From positions 5,394,001 to 5,458,000 of the forward strand of contig NZ_CP083590.1 of the NCBI RefSeq assembly GCF_020099395.1: 64,000 bases of DNA, in the 5' to 3' direction. The notes under the pieces were generated by a model, which worked only from the letters and a program-made list of their open reading frames with translations, did no database searches and was not told the origin of the DNA. Numbering within the stretch: position 1 is the first letter of the stretch; the number at the start of each line of letters is the position of its first letter. A program made the position numbers and the translations under genes. This stretch comes from Streptomyces mobaraensis (lineage in GTDB: Bacteria; Actinomycetota; Actinomycetes; Streptomycetales; Streptomycetaceae). This document shows positions 24,317 to 33,996 of the stretch, piece after piece.

Positions 24317-25957
24317 TCAGACTTCCCACCAGACGCAGGATTCCGCGGGCAGCCGGGCGGCTCCGCCGTGGAATTCCAGGGCGGCGGTGGCGAGCACCGG
24401 ACGCCCCGGAACTGTCAGTTCCACCTCTTCCGGAAGGGTGTTGAGGGTGCAGACGAACCCCGGCCGGGCGAACGCCAGCACGCCCTCCGGCGCCGACAGC
24501 CACGTCATCTCCCCGGCGCCGAGCCCGGGCAGGGCGCGCCGCAGGGCGAGCGCGGAGCGGTAGAGCTCCAGCGTCGAGCGGGGGTCGCCGGACTGCGCCG
24601 CCACCGACAGCGTCCGCCACTCGGCGGGCTGGGGGAGCCAGCTGCCCTCCGGACCCGAGCCCGGCCCGAAGCCGTACGGCGCCTCCTCGCCCGACCACGG
24701 CAGCGGCACCCGGCAGCCGTCGCGGGTGCCGTCCTGGCCGTCCCCCCGGAAGAACGCCGGGTCCTGGCGCACCTCGTCCGGCAGGTCCACGACCTCCGGC
24801 AGCCCCAGCTCCTCGCCCTGGTAGACGTAGGCGGATCCCGGCAGCGCCAGCATCAGCAGAGCGGCGGCCCGGGCGCGGCGGGCGCCCCGCTCGCCGCCGC
24901 CGTAGCGGGTGGTGTGCCGCACCACGTCGTGGTTGGAGAGCACCCAGGTGGTGGGCGCGCCGACGGAGTGGGTGGCGGCGAGTGACGCGTCGATCACCTC
25001 GCGCATCGGCTCCGCGCCCCACGCGCAGGTCAGGAACTGGAAGTTGAACGCCTGGTGCAGTTCGTCCGGGCGGACGTACAGGGCCAGCCGCTCGGACGTC
25101 GGCGCCCACGCCTCCGCCACGCCGATCCGGTTCCCCGGGTAGGAGTCCAGCAGCCGGCGCCAGGAACGGTGGATCTCGTGGACGCCGTCCTGGTCGAAGA
25201 ACGGCAGCACCTGGGCGCCGATGAGTTTGGCCTGTTCTTTTCGCCCGATGTCGGGCAGGCCGGGGGCCTTGACCATGCCGTGCGCCACGTCGATGCGGAA
25301 GCCGTCCACGCCGAGGTCCAGCCAGAAGCGGAGCACGGACTCGAACTCCGTGCGCACTTCGGGGTCGTCCCAGTTGAGGTCCGGCTGTTCGGGGGCGAAC
25401 AGGTGGAGGTACCACTCGCCGGGGGTGCCGTCGGGGTTCTCGGTGCGCGTCCAGGCCGGGCCGCCGAAGACCGACTCCCAGTCGTTCGGCGGCAGCTCGC
25501 CGGCCGTGCCGCGTCCCGGACGGAAGTGGTAGCGCGCCCGTGCCCGGCCGCCCGGGCCGGCCGCCAGCGCCTCCCGGAACCAGGCGTGCCGGTCCGAGGT
25601 GTGGTTGGGCACGATGTCCACGATGACGCGCAGGCCGAGGCGGTGCGCTTCGCGGACGAGGTCGTCCGCGTCCTGGAGGTCACCGAACAGCGGGTCGACC
25701 GCCCGGTAGTCCGCCACGTCGTACCCGCCGTCCGCCTGCGGCGACGCGTAGAACGGCGTCAGCCACACCGCGTCCACGCCCAGCTCCGCCAGGTACGGCA
25801 GGCGTTCGCGGATGCCGCGGAGGTCGCCGATGCCGTCGCCGTCGCTGTCGGCGAAGGAGCGGACGTAGATCTGGTAGATGACGGCTCGGCGCCACCACTC
25901 GTCCGTGCCGGACGGGGTGGTGGATGTGGTGGGGGTGGGCGCGAGGTTGTGGGTCAT
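24317..25957 (-). CDS. aglA: GH13 alpha-glucosidase (cytoplasmic)
   Basis: 546 residues with no signal peptide. GH13 signature regions are clear: DIVPNHTS (about 114-121), GFRIDVAHG with nucleophile Asp223, GVAEAW with acid/base Glu282, and LSNHDVVRH with Asp344. The N-terminal YQIYVRSFADSDGDGIGDL is typical of alpha-glucosidases/oligo-1,6-glucosidases. It would cleave maltose and maltodextrins imported by MalEFG into glucose. ATG 25957 follows a GATAGGACCC stretch. It lies downstream of malG, separated by palindromic repeat copy B, which may reduce readthrough. The stop is 1 bp from the malR start. Confidence 0.93.
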   Translation of the reverse strand: MTHNLAPTPTTSTTPSGTDEWWRRAVIYQIYVRSFADSDGDGIGDLRGIRERLPYLAELGVDAVWLTPFYASPQADGGYDVADYRAVDPLFGDLQDADDLVREAHRLGLRVIVDIVPNHTSDRHAWFREALAAGPGGRARARYHFRPGRGTAGELPPNDWESVFGGPAWTRTENPDGTPGEWYLHLFAPEQPDLNWDDPEVRTEFESVLRFWLDLGVDGFRIDVAHGMVKAPGLPDIGRKEQAKLIGAQVLPFFDQDGVHEIHRSWRRLLDSYPGNRIGVAEAWAPTSERLALYVRPDELHQAFNFQFLTCAWGAEPMREVIDASLAATHSVGAPTTWVLSNHDVVRHTTRYGGGERGARRARAAALLMLALPGSAYVYQGEELGLPEVVDLPDEVRQDPAFFRGDGQDGTRDGCRVPLPWSGEEAPYGFGPGSGPEGSWLPQPAEWRTLSVAAQSGDPRSTLELYRSALALRRALPGLGAGEMTWLSAPEGVLAFARPGFVCTLNTLPEEVELTVPGRPVLATAALEFHGGAARLPAESCVWWEV

Positions 25958-26084
25958 GCGGGTCCTATCGGGTGAGGGTTGGGGAGGGTGGTGGTGGGGC
26001 GCCTGCGGCGGTCTGGTGCCCCGGTCCCGCCCTTTCACCGTTTCCGCGGGAGGGCCCGCACCCCTGAAGCGCGCTGCGCGCGCT

Positions 26085-26225
26085 GTCCTCAAACGCCGGA
26101 CGGGCTGACTTTCAGCCCGTCCGGCGTTTGAGGACGAGCGGCGAAGCCGCGAAAAGGGGGTCTGGGGCGCAGCCCCAGGAAGCGGCGAAGTGGGGGTCCC
26201 CCCTCTGGGGGAGGGACCGGGGCAC
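26085..26225. repeat. Dispersed palindromic repeat element, copy B
   Basis: The core palindrome at 26085-26135 matches copy A except at the central loop (GACT in place of GATA). The right flank contains GGGGGTCTGGGGCGCAGCCC and CCCCTCTGGGGGAGGGACCG, the reverse complement of copy A's left flank. It is inserted between malG and aglA inside an otherwise continuous operon. Confidence 0.85.
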
Positions 26226-26241
26226 AACCCCGCCCGGAGGG

Positions 26242-27099
26242 CTACCCCTTCGTGCCGCCGGCCGTCAGCCCGGCGACGAGGTGCCGCTGGGCGAAGAAGA
26301 ACGCCAGCCCCGCCGGCACGGTGATGAGCACGGCCGCCGCCGTCATCAGCCCCCACTCCGCCTTCTGCTGCCCCACGAACGTCTGGAGCCCCACCGCCAA
26401 GGTGTAGTGCTCCTCGCTGCTCATGAACTGGCTGGCGAAGGCGACTTCACCCCAGGCGGTGATGAAGGAGTAGAAGCCGGTGACGGCGAGGCCGGGCCGG
26501 GCCAGCGGGAGGATGAGCCGCCAGAACGTACCGAAGGGGGTCAGCCCGTCGACCCGCCCGGCCTCGTCGATCTCGGCGGGTATGGAGTCGAAGTAGCCCT
26601 TGAGCATCCAGGCGCAGAACGGCACGGAGATCGAGCAGTACGTCAGGATCAGACCGCCGTACGAGTCCAGCAGCTTCAACTGGCCGAGGATGTTGTAGAG
26701 CGGCACGATCAGCACCGCCATCGGGAACATCTGCACCACGAGGAACGTCCACATCAGCGGCCGGCTGCCGGGGAACCGCAGCCGCGACACCGCGTACCCG
26801 GCGGTAGCCGCGATCAGGACGCCGACGACGGTTGCGCCCAGCGCCACGATCAGCGAATTGCCGAACCAGGTCAGGAACTTGGTCTCGCCGAAGATGTGGG
26901 TGTAGTTCCCGAACCCGAACCCCGAGAACCGGGTGGGCTCCTGCCAGCCGTCCCGCCCCCGCAGCGAGACGAAGACGATGAAGAGGACGGGGAAGAGCGA
27001 GACCAGCGACGCCACGACCAGCGTCGCGTGCAGGGCGACGGACGCGCCGCGCGACCGCTCCCCGCGAGCCCGGGCCCGCACCTTCGTACCGCCGCTCAT
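26242..27099 (-). CDS. malG: Maltose/maltodextrin ABC permease MalG
   Basis: 285 residues with six predicted membrane helices and the EAA loop that contacts the ATPase (DEAGRVDGLTPFGTFWRLIL). This is the family of sugar-ABC inner-membrane proteins of the MalG type. ATG 27099 overlaps the malF stop by 4 bp. No dedicated ATPase gene is present in the locus. In Streptomyces a shared MsiK-type ATPase usually energises several sugar importers (family knowledge). Confidence 0.93.
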   Translation of the reverse strand: MSGGTKVRARARGERSRGASVALHATLVVASLVSLFPVLFIVFVSLRGRDGWQEPTRFSGFGFGNYTHIFGETKFLTWFGNSLIVALGATVVGVLIAATAGYAVSRLRFPGSRPLMWTFLVVQMFPMAVLIVPLYNILGQLKLLDSYGGLILTYCSISVPFCAWMLKGYFDSIPAEIDEAGRVDGLTPFGTFWRLILPLARPGLAVTGFYSFITAWGEVAFASQFMSSEEHYTLAVGLQTFVGQQKAEWGLMTAAAVLITVPAGLAFFFAQRHLVAGLTAGGTKG

Positions 27100-28076
27100 C
27101 GCGCCTCCTCCTGCCGTGCCAGCAGCCTGCGGTAGAACACGGCGAACACCAGCAGCAGCGAGAGGATGAGGATCCCGTACGTCGCCGAGCCCGCGTAGTC
27201 CCGGATGCCCTGGAAGGCCAGCCGGTAGGAGTACGTCACGAGGATCTCGCTCTCGGAGCTCGCGCCCTGCCCGATCAGCAGGTAGATGACCTGGAACATG
27301 TTGAACGTCCAGATGGTGCCCAGCAGGATCACCGTCCCGCTCACCGGCCGCAGCCCCGGCAGGGTCACATGGCGGAACCGCTGCCAGGGCGAGGCGCCGT
27401 CCATCTCGGCCGCCTCGTGCAGCTCGGCCGGGATGGACTGCAGCCCGCCGAGGATCGCGACCATCATGAACGGCACGCCGAGCCACACGTTGACCGCGAC
27501 GGCCGCCATCTTCTGCAGCGTGCTGTCGCCGAGCCAGTCCACCGCGCCCACGCCCAGCTTCTCCAGCATCGCGTTCAGCACGCCGTACTTCGCGTTGAAC
27601 ATCAGCCGCCACGAGAAGGTGGCGACGAACGCCGGCACCGCCCACGGCAGGATCAGCAGCACCCGGTACAGCGCCCGGAAGCGCATTGTGCGGTTGAGCA
27701 GCAGGGCCAGGCCGAGGCCGATCGCGTAGTGCAGGAAGACGCAGGCGGCCGTCCAGACGACGGTCCAGCCGAGCCGGCCGTAGAAGTGGCCCTCCTGGCC
27801 GGAGAGCACCTTCCAGTAGTTGTCCAGCCCGACGAACTCGTACGTGGACGGGATGTGGTTGACGCCGATCGTCCGGCCGACGTTGGCCTCGTTGGCGTCG
27901 GTGAGGGAGAGGTAGATCCCCCGGCCCAGCGGGTATCCGACGAGGACGGCGAGGACGACGACCACCGGCAGCACCATCGCCCAGGCGTACCAGTGGGTGT
28001 CGAAGGACCGGCGGGCGCGCGCCAGCAGGCCGGGGCGCGGGCGGGAGCGGGCGGTCGTGGTCACGGCAGCGGTCAC
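27096..28076 (-). CDS. malF: Maltose/maltodextrin ABC permease MalF
   Basis: 326 residues and six to seven helices; the EAA motif reads EAAEMDGASPWQRFRHVTLP. It is shorter than E. coli MalF and lacks its large periplasmic loop, as is usual in Gram-positives. GTG 28076 lies 4 bp after the malE stop. The N-terminal ARSRPRPGLLARARRSFDTH is cytoplasmic. It forms the transmembrane heterodimer with MalG. Confidence 0.93.
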   Translation of the reverse strand: MTAAVTTTARSRPRPGLLARARRSFDTHWYAWAMVLPVVVVLAVLVGYPLGRGIYLSLTDANEANVGRTIGVNHIPSTYEFVGLDNYWKVLSGQEGHFYGRLGWTVVWTAACVFLHYAIGLGLALLLNRTMRFRALYRVLLILPWAVPAFVATFSWRLMFNAKYGVLNAMLEKLGVGAVDWLGDSTLQKMAAVAVNVWLGVPFMMVAILGGLQSIPAELHEAAEMDGASPWQRFRHVTLPGLRPVSGTVILLGTIWTFNMFQVIYLLIGQGASSESEILVTYSYRLAFQGIRDYAGSATYGILILSLLLVFAVFYRRLLARQEEAR

Positions 28077-28080
28077 GGCA

Positions 28081-29385
28081 TTACTCCTGGACCGCGTAGT
28101 CCTTGAGGAGGGCGGACTTCCACTCCTTGGCCGTGGCGTCCAGACCCGCCTGCGGCTCCTCCTTGAGCGTCAGGATCCGGGTGTAGTGCTGGAGCCAGAC
28201 GGTGAACAGGTCGCCGCCCTGCGGGATCGGCGGGCGCGGGTGCGCCGTGGCCAGCGCCTCGTGGAAGGACTTGCGGACCGGGTCGGCCAGCACCTCCGGC
28301 GTGTAGGCCGCCTTGCGCGTCGGCAGCAGCCCGATCGCCTTCGAGATCTCGGTCTGGCGCTCGGCGTCCGTCATGAACCGGGTGAAGAGGTACGACGCGT
28401 CGAAGTTCCCCGATCCGGCGTAGACCACCAGGTTGTGTCCGCCCACCGGAGCCCCCGCCACCCCGGTCGACCCCGCCGGCACCGCCGCGATGCCCAGGTT
28501 GTCCTTGTTCTTGAACGCCTCGCCGCCGAACAGCTCCTTGGTCGCCCAGGGGCCGTCGACCAGCATCGCCAGCTTGCCGTTCTTGAAGTCCGTCTTCAGA
28601 GCGTTGTACCCGTCGGTGCCCGCCGGCTTGGGCGCCGCGCCCGACTTCACCAGGTCGACGGCGGTCTCGATGCCCTTGCGGGACGCCGCGTCGGAAATGG
28701 TGATCTTCTTGGCCGCCGCGTCGACCATGTCGCTCTTCTCGCCGTAGAGGAACGGCAGCGAGTAGTAGCTGTCCGGGCTGAGGCCGATGCCGTCCGCGCC
28801 CGCCTTCTCCTTGACCTTCTTCGCCGCCTCCTTGACCTCCTGCCAGGTGGCCGGCGGCTTGTCCACGCCCGCCTTCTTGAAGAGGTCCTTGTTGTAGAGG
28901 AGCCCGAGCGTGTCGGTGACCTGCGGGACGCCGTACGTCTTGCCCTCGTACGCCGCGTTCTTCAACGGCCCTTCGAGGAAGTCGTCCCGCTTGTCCAGGG
29001 CCGGCGTCCCGGTGAGGTCCTTGAGGTAGCCGAGCTGCGCGAAGCCCGGCGTCCAGCCGACGTCCGAGCGGAGCACGTCCGGGGCGCCCTTGCCGGTGGA
29101 CGCGGCCGTCTTGAACTTCTGCTGCGCCTGGTCGAACGGCACGTTGACGTAATCGACCTTGATCTTCGGGTACTTGGTCTCGAAGTCCTTCACCAGCTTC
29201 TTGAACGCCGGTGCCTCGTTGGTCGCGTCCGACGTGTCCCACCAGGTGACCGTCCCGCTCACACCGCCCGGATCCTTGGCCGCCTTGGACCCGTCGCCCC
29301 CGCCCCCACCGCCGTCACTGCCGCAGGCGGTCACGGTCAGGGCCAGCACACCGACGACGGCGGCGACCGATATGCCTCTTCGCAT
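28081..29385 (-). CDS. malE: Maltose-binding lipoprotein MalE
   Basis: 434 residues. The lipoprotein signal peptide ([20 protein letters not shown], Cys21) is followed by a glycine linker and a type-1 solute-binding fold ([45 protein letters not shown]). Captured maltodextrins are handed to MalFG. ATG 29385 has an AGGAGAAC SD. It is the first gene of malEFG-aglA-malR, with repeated CTTGCRA motifs 77-97 bp upstream. The divergent neighbour is a secreted alpha-amylase that produces the substrate. Confidence 0.94.
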   Translation of the reverse strand: MRRGISVAAVVGVLALTVTACGSDGGGGGGDGSKAAKDPGGVSGTVTWWDTSDATNEAPAFKKLVKDFETKYPKIKVDYVNVPFDQAQQKFKTAASTGKGAPDVLRSDVGWTPGFAQLGYLKDLTGTPALDKRDDFLEGPLKNAAYEGKTYGVPQVTDTLGLLYNKDLFKKAGVDKPPATWQEVKEAAKKVKEKAGADGIGLSPDSYYSLPFLYGEKSDMVDAAAKKITISDAASRKGIETAVDLVKSGAAPKPAGTDGYNALKTDFKNGKLAMLVDGPWATKELFGGEAFKNKDNLGIAAVPAGSTGVAGAPVGGHNLVVYAGSGNFDASYLFTRFMTDAERQTEISKAIGLLPTRKAAYTPEVLADPVRKSFHEALATAHPRPPIPQGGDLFTVWLQHYTRILTLKEEPQAGLDATAKEWKSALLKDYAVQE

Positions 29386-29452
29386 CCGGTTCTCCTCATC
29401 ACGAGGGCCGATCCTGGAGCGGGCGGCCCGAGCTGAGGAGGAAGCTAACAGG

Positions 29453-29482
29453 CTGCAATCTCTTGCGAAAGACCTTGCAAGG
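29453..29482 (-). promoter_or_regulatory. Predicted MalR operators, malE side
   Basis: Two CTTGCRA elements (29462-29468 and 29474-29480) are 12 bp apart. The second is part of the perfect palindrome CCTTGCAAGG at 29473-29482, and a partial TGCAA lies at 29454. CTTGCAAG-type sites are the recognised operators for Streptomyces MalR/Reg1 repressors (family knowledge). They are placed to block malE transcription. Confidence 0.7.
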
Positions 29483-29586
29483 AGGGAAAGCGGGGATTCC
29501 GGCGTCGTCACCGGACCGTGTCCTGAGGGGTTGACCGGGGCGGGTGGGGCTCGTACGGTCTCGGGGCGCGGCGGGGCTGCCGCCTT

Positions 29587-29615
29587 CTTGCAGCGCGCTT
29601 GCAGCCGCCTTGCGG
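29587..29615 (+). promoter_or_regulatory. Three phased CTTGCRG repeats, amylase side
   Basis: CTTGCAG, CTTGCAG and CTTGCGG start at 29587, 29598 and 29609, an exact 11-bp period that places them on one face of the helix. They lie about 75-100 bp upstream of the alpha-amylase ATG. Streptomyces amylase promoters are known to carry TTGCAG-type repeats bound by a MalR/Reg1 repressor and involved in glucose repression. Confidence 0.7.
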
Positions 29616-29689
29616 CCCTCGCGCGCGTTCCACGCCCCGCCACCCCGCCACCCCCGCATCCCCCCCACCCCGCCATCACGGGAGCCGAC

Positions 29690-31072
29690 ATGCCGCGTCG
29701 TACCGTCGTACGGAGGGCCCTGGCCGCCGTCCTCACCCTGCTGGCCGGGGCCACGCTCCCCGCCCCCGAGGCGCGGGCCGCCGCACCGGGCGGACGGGAC
29801 GTCACCGCCGTCCTGTTCCAGTGGCGGTACGGCGACGTGGCCCGCGAGTGCGGCGCCGCGCTCGGGCCCGCCGGGTACGGCTACGTCCAGGTGTCGCCAC
29901 CCCAGGAGCACATCCGGGGCCCGCAGTGGTGGACCTCGTACCAGCCCGTCGGCTACCGGATCGCCGGCCGGCTCGGCGACCGCGCCTCCTTCGCACACAT
30001 GGTGACCGCCTGCCACCGGGCCGGGGTGAAGGTCGTCGTCGACGCGGTGCTCAACCACATGTCCGCCGGCTCCGGTAGGGGCACCGGCGGCACGGCGTAC
30101 ACGAAGTACGACTACCCCGGTACGTACGGGGACGCCGACTTCCACCGCTGCCGGCGGCCCGTCTCCGACTACACCAGCCGGGACGACGTCCAGAACTGCG
30201 AACTCGTCGGCCTGTCCGACCTGGACACGGGCCGCGAGGCGGTCCGCGACCGCCTCGCCCGCTACCTCGACGACCTGCTCTCGCTCGGCGCGGACGGCTT
30301 CCGGATCGACGCCGCCAAACACATCCCGAGCACCGACCTGGCGGCCGTCAAGGCGCGGCTGAGCAAGCCGGACGTCTACTGGAAGCAGGAGACGATCTAC
30401 GGCGCGGGGGAGGCCGTCCGCCCGGAGGAGTACCTCGGCACGGGCGACGTACAGGAGTTCCGCTACGCCCGCGAGCTCAAGCGCGTCATGACGCCGGGGC
30501 AGGGGCACTTGGCCGAGCTGCGGAGCTTTGGCGAGGCGCGCGGGTGGGTGCCCGGCGGCAAGGCGTCCGTCTTCGTCGACAACTGGGACACGGAGCGCGA
30601 CGGCAGCACGCTCAACCGCACGGCGGGTCCCGCGTACGCGCTGGCCAACGTCGCCATGCTGGCGTGGCCTTACGGGTCTCCTGACGTGCACTCCGGGTAC
30701 GCCTTCACCGACCGCGACGCGGGAGCGCCGGGGGACGGCTGGACCTACGAGCACCGGCTCCCCGAGACCGCCCGCATGGTCGCCTTCCGTGACGCGGTGC
30801 GGGGCACGAGGGTCACGCGGTGGTGGGACGACGGCGCCGACGCCGTCGCCTTCGGCCGGGGCGCCAAGGGCTACATCGTCATCAACCACGGCCGCACCGC
30901 CGTCGCCCGCACCTTCGCCACGGCGCTCCCGGCCGGTGACTACCGCGACGTCCTGAGCGGACGGCGGGTGCGTGTGGGGCGGGACGGGCGGTTCACGGCG
31001 TCCGTGGCGGCGGAGACGGCGCTGGTGTTGCACGTGGGGGCACCCCACCCCCACCCCCAACCGACCGCTTAG
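29690..31072 (+). CDS. Secreted GH13 alpha-amylase, no starch-binding domain
   Basis: 460 residues. Sec signal peptide with cleavage near residue 30 (APEARA/AAP). GH13 conserved regions: DAVLNHM (118-124), GFRIDAAKH with nucleophile Asp207, KQETIYG with Glu234, and FVDNWDTER with Asp300. The NWD form (Trp299 where many amylases have His) is, as I recall, normal for Streptomyces amylases. The protein ends after the C-terminal beta domain; the starch-binding CBM20 seen in longer Streptomyces amylases (over 550 aa) is missing. SD GGGAG precedes ATG 29690. It is divergent from malE with shared operator-like repeats, so it should be induced by maltodextrins. Confidence 0.94.
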   Translation: MPRRTVVRRALAAVLTLLAGATLPAPEARAAAPGGRDVTAVLFQWRYGDVARECGAALGPAGYGYVQVSPPQEHIRGPQWWTSYQPVGYRIAGRLGDRASFAHMVTACHRAGVKVVVDAVLNHMSAGSGRGTGGTAYTKYDYPGTYGDADFHRCRRPVSDYTSRDDVQNCELVGLSDLDTGREAVRDRLARYLDDLLSLGADGFRIDAAKHIPSTDLAAVKARLSKPDVYWKQETIYGAGEAVRPEEYLGTGDVQEFRYARELKRVMTPGQGHLAELRSFGEARGWVPGGKASVFVDNWDTERDGSTLNRTAGPAYALANVAMLAWPYGSPDVHSGYAFTDRDAGAPGDGWTYEHRLPETARMVAFRDAVRGTRVTRWWDDGADAVAFGRGAKGYIVINHGRTAVARTFATALPAGDYRDVLSGRRVRVGRDGRFTASVAAETALVLHVGAPHPHPQPTA

Positions 31073-31081
31073 GATGCCCCC

Positions 31082-31741
31082 ATGAACCCCCGGCCGCCCC
31101 GCAGAATGGACGTGGAACAGCGCCGCCGGCAACTGATCACCGTAGCCCTGGACCTGTTCAGCCAACGGCCCCCCGAGGACGTCTCCCTCGACGACGTCGC
31201 CGCGGCGGCCGGCATCTCCCGCCCCCTCGTCTACCACTACTTCGCGGGCAAGCAGAGCCTCTACGAGGCGGCCCTGCGCCGTGCGGCGGACGACCTCACG
31301 GAACTCCTGACGGCGTCGGACCAACTCCCGCCCGGTGAGGGGCTGCTGGCCGTCGCCGGCCGGTTCCTGGACTTCGTCGAGACGCACGGCTCCGGCCGTT
31401 TCACGCTGCTCCGCGCGCACCCGGACCTGATCGACGGGGTGCGGGACGCGGCGTACGGCCAACTGCTCGCGCACCTGGGCGTCGAGACGCCGGGCCCCCG
31501 CCTGGAGGTGGTCCTGCGGTCGTGGATCTCGGTCGCGGAGACGGCCGCCCGGTGGTGGCCGGACGGCCGCCGGATCCCGCGCGCGGAGCTGGAGTCGCAG
31601 CTCGTGCACTCGTTCGTGGCGCTGACGGCGGTGGGCGCGGCGCACGACGACGGGATGGCGGCCGTGCTGCGCCGGATCGTGGCCGAGGAGCCGGCGGACG
31701 GCCCGTTCACGGAGGCGGCGACGGCGCTGGCCGCGCTCTGA
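31082..31741 (+). CDS. TetR-family regulator
   Basis: 219 residues. The TetR helix-turn-helix at about 15-62 (ALDLFSQRPPEDVSLDDVAA, AAGISRPLVYHYFAGKQSLY) is followed by a helical ligand domain (RFLDFVETHGSGRFTLLRAH). It starts 9 bp after the amylase stop on the same strand, so read-through from the amylase promoter is likely. A functional link to starch use is not otherwise supported. The regulated gene is unknown. Confidence 0.92.
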   Translation: MNPRPPRRMDVEQRRRQLITVALDLFSQRPPEDVSLDDVAAAAGISRPLVYHYFAGKQSLYEAALRRAADDLTELLTASDQLPPGEGLLAVAGRFLDFVETHGSGRFTLLRAHPDLIDGVRDAAYGQLLAHLGVETPGPRLEVVLRSWISVAETAARWWPDGRRIPRAELESQLVHSFVALTAVGAAHDDGMAAVLRRIVAEEPADGPFTEAATALAAL

Positions 31742-31950
31742 CCGCACGCGACCGTCGGCGTCGCCTCAGCCCGGTGCCGCTGTCTCCGCCGGCCCGGCCC
31801 CGGTGTCATCGCCGGCCCGGCCCCAGCGCCGCTGTCGGACCCGACCACGGCCACGGCCCCGGCCTGGGCGGCGCTGTGGCCCGGCGCCGCCCGGGCCCGG
31901 CCGACGGTGACGCCGCGCCCGGCCCTGGCCACCCCACTGCGTCCCCGGCG

Positions 31951-33996
31951 TCACCGCAGCGCGGCCACCCGCTTCCCGTCCCGCGTCCGCCCGGCCAGCC
32001 GGGCGACCGCGCCCTGCCCGGCCGGGAGGGCGAGGGCCGGGCCGGCCCCGGTGCCGTGGACGCCGCCCGTCGAGGTGATCGAGACGATGTCCGGACTGCC
32101 CGCCGCCAGCGCGTACCAGTTCCCGCCGGGCGACTTCCACAACGCGCCTGCCAGGGCGTGCGGTTGGCGGGTGCCGCAGGCCGGGGTGTCCTCCGCGCGG
32201 GCGACGACGGCCGCCTGGGCGGCGGGCCGGCCGCCGGGCGTCAGGAACCCGGCGACCGCACGGCTGCCCGCCCCGCGCCAGGTCTCCGCGCGGGTGCACA
32301 GCCACTCCGCGACGCCCGCCCCGCCGGGCAGCGGCTGCCGGGCGAACCGCCAGGCGTTGACGGCCCGTACGCCCTGCGAGCGCAGGCTCGGCAGCAGGCA
32401 GGCGGTGTGCGCCCAGACGGCGCGGTCGGCCGCGCCCGTGTCGGCGTCCCCGGTCGTCGGGCCCGGAGCGGGCGCCCCGCCCGTGAGCCGCGCCGGGACC
32501 AGCTCGCCGAGGTCCGTCACCAGCCGCCCGCCCAGCTGGAGCACCGGCCAGGACCGGCAGTCGCCCGCCGCCGCGGGACCGGCCGTCGGGTCCGTCACCC
32601 CGTCCGCGCTCCGGTGCAGCGGCTGGGCGGCCCCGGCCGGGTCGAGGAGGTCGCGGACGGCCGTCGACGCGACCCAAGGGGCCGTCAGGTAGCGGACGTT
32701 GCCGTCGGTGCGGCCGAGGACGACGGCCGTCGCCGCGTCGGCGTCCGCCGCGTCCGTCCGCGCGAAGTCCAGGGCGGCGGCCGTGGCGTCACCGTTCCTC
32801 GGCTCGGCGTACCGCACGACGCGCAGGCCGTCGTAGAGCAGGACGACCACCGCCGAGTCCACCGCGCCCGCGTACAGCAGCTGCGGCGGGCCGGGCGCGG
32901 GCCCGGCCGGGGTGCCGGGGGTGGCGGTCACCTGGACCGTGCTCCCCGGGCGGGCCCAGACGGACAGCGCCCGGCGCAGCAGCGCCTCGTCGTCCGTACG
33001 GTCGCCGCGGGCGGGCCAGGAGGCGAAGCCCGGACGGTCGGCGCGGCGCCAGGCGTCGGCCGGGGCGCGGGTCAACCTGCCTGGATCGAGGGCCTGTTCG
33101 GCGGCGGCGTTCCGGGCGTACGCCGGGGCCGCGGCGCCGTCGGGCCCCCAGCCGCCGCCCGGCACGGCGAGCAGCACGCCGCAGACCGCGGTCGCCGCGA
33201 GGGCCGCCGCCGCGGCCCGCAGGTGCTGGCGGCGGCGCATCAGGTCGGTGGGCCGGGCCTGGAGCGAGCAGGGGTCGAACTCCGCGGACTTCAGCAGCGA
33301 ACCGTCCCGGGAACCCGCCGGCACCTGGGCGGCCGCGGCCTCGGAGAGGGCCGCGCCCGGCTCGGCCACCCCGGCCGCCGCCAGCAGCGCCCGCACCTCC
33401 CGGTCGGTCGGCAGTTCCAGGGCGCGCAGCACGAACGCGGCCCGGGCGGGCGGCGAGAGCCGGCCGAGCGCCTGGTCCAGGGCCAGTTCGTCGGCGCCTC
33501 CCGAGCGGGGGAACAGGCGCAGCCCCCACACCTGCGGCAGCGGCGGCGGCAGCAGCCCGGGCCGCGGCGGCCACAGCCGGCCGCGCGGCCGGCCCGCCGC
33601 CAGCGCGCCGCGCAGGACCCGCAGCCGGACGTACGCGTAGCCGGGGTCGTCGTTCCGCCGCTCCTCCGGCCCGCGTGGGCCCGGGACGGTGTCCGGGGCG
33701 CACTCGACGAGGCTCACCCGGTTGCGCGGCAGGGACCGCTGCACCAGCGCGTGCGCCGTGAGCACCCTGCGGTTGCGGCCGAGACCGGCGGGGAGTACGA
33801 GGTAGCCCAGCCGCACCAGGCGGGGATAGTGCTCGACGATCGCGGCCTCGGCCTGCTCGATATCTAGGGGGCAGAGGGGGCTGACGGGACTGGGGGTGCT
33901 GGGGTGACCGGCGGGGGCGTCGTTGCCGGCGGGGGGCCGGGGGGCTGTCGCTTGCTGCTCCACGTCGGTAGAACGAGTGAATGGTGGGATGGTCAC
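31951..33996 (-). CDS. Large membrane-anchored protein, sigma-factor-like N-terminus
   Basis: About 681 residues, function unknown. The N-terminal cytoplasmic part (about 45-260) contains helices reminiscent of an RNA polymerase sigma region (AAIVEHYPRLVRLGYLVLPA, then LDQALGRLSPPARAAFVLRA with RALELPTDREV). A single membrane helix follows at about 275-292 (AAAAALAATAVCGVLLAVPG), then an extracellular domain of about 390 residues rich in Ala, Arg and Trp with paired cysteines (CRSWPVLQLGG, CLLPSLRSQG, WLCTRAETWR). Start: GTG 33996 with GGGGTGAG upstream is preferred; GTG 34032 is 12 codons earlier. The architecture resembles an anti-sigma or sigma-like sensor, but this is inference. Confidence 0.75.
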   Translation of the reverse strand: MTIPPFTRSTDVEQQATAPRPPAGNDAPAGHPSTPSPVSPLCPLDIEQAEAAIVEHYPRLVRLGYLVLPAGLGRNRRVLTAHALVQRSLPRNRVSLVECAPDTVPGPRGPEERRNDDPGYAYVRLRVLRGALAAGRPRGRLWPPRPGLLPPPLPQVWGLRLFPRSGGADELALDQALGRLSPPARAAFVLRALELPTDREVRALLAAAGVAEPGAALSEAAAAQVPAGSRDGSLLKSAEFDPCSLQARPTDLMRRRQHLRAAAAALAATAVCGVLLAVPGGGWGPDGAAAPAYARNAAAEQALDPGRLTRAPADAWRRADRPGFASWPARGDRTDDEALLRRALSVWARPGSTVQVTATPGTPAGPAPGPPQLLYAGAVDSAVVVLLYDGLRVVRYAEPRNGDATAAALDFARTDAADADAATAVVLGRTDGNVRYLTAPWVASTAVRDLLDPAGAAQPLHRSADGVTDPTAGPAAAGDCRSWPVLQLGGRLVTDLGELVPARLTGGAPAPGPTTGDADTGAADRAVWAHTACLLPSLRSQGVRAVNAWRFARQPLPGGAGVAEWLCTRAETWRGAGSRAVAGFLTPGGRPAAQAAVVARAEDTPACGTRQPHALAGALWKSPGGNWYALAAGSPDIVSITSTGGVHGTGAGPALALPAGQGAVARLAGRTRDGKRVAALR

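Noticed and set aside
30580..30600. Trp in place of His in the amylase region IV (FVDNWDTER) as an inactivating change
   Set aside because: The same NWD form is, as I recall, usual in Streptomyces alpha-amylases; all three catalytic acids are present.
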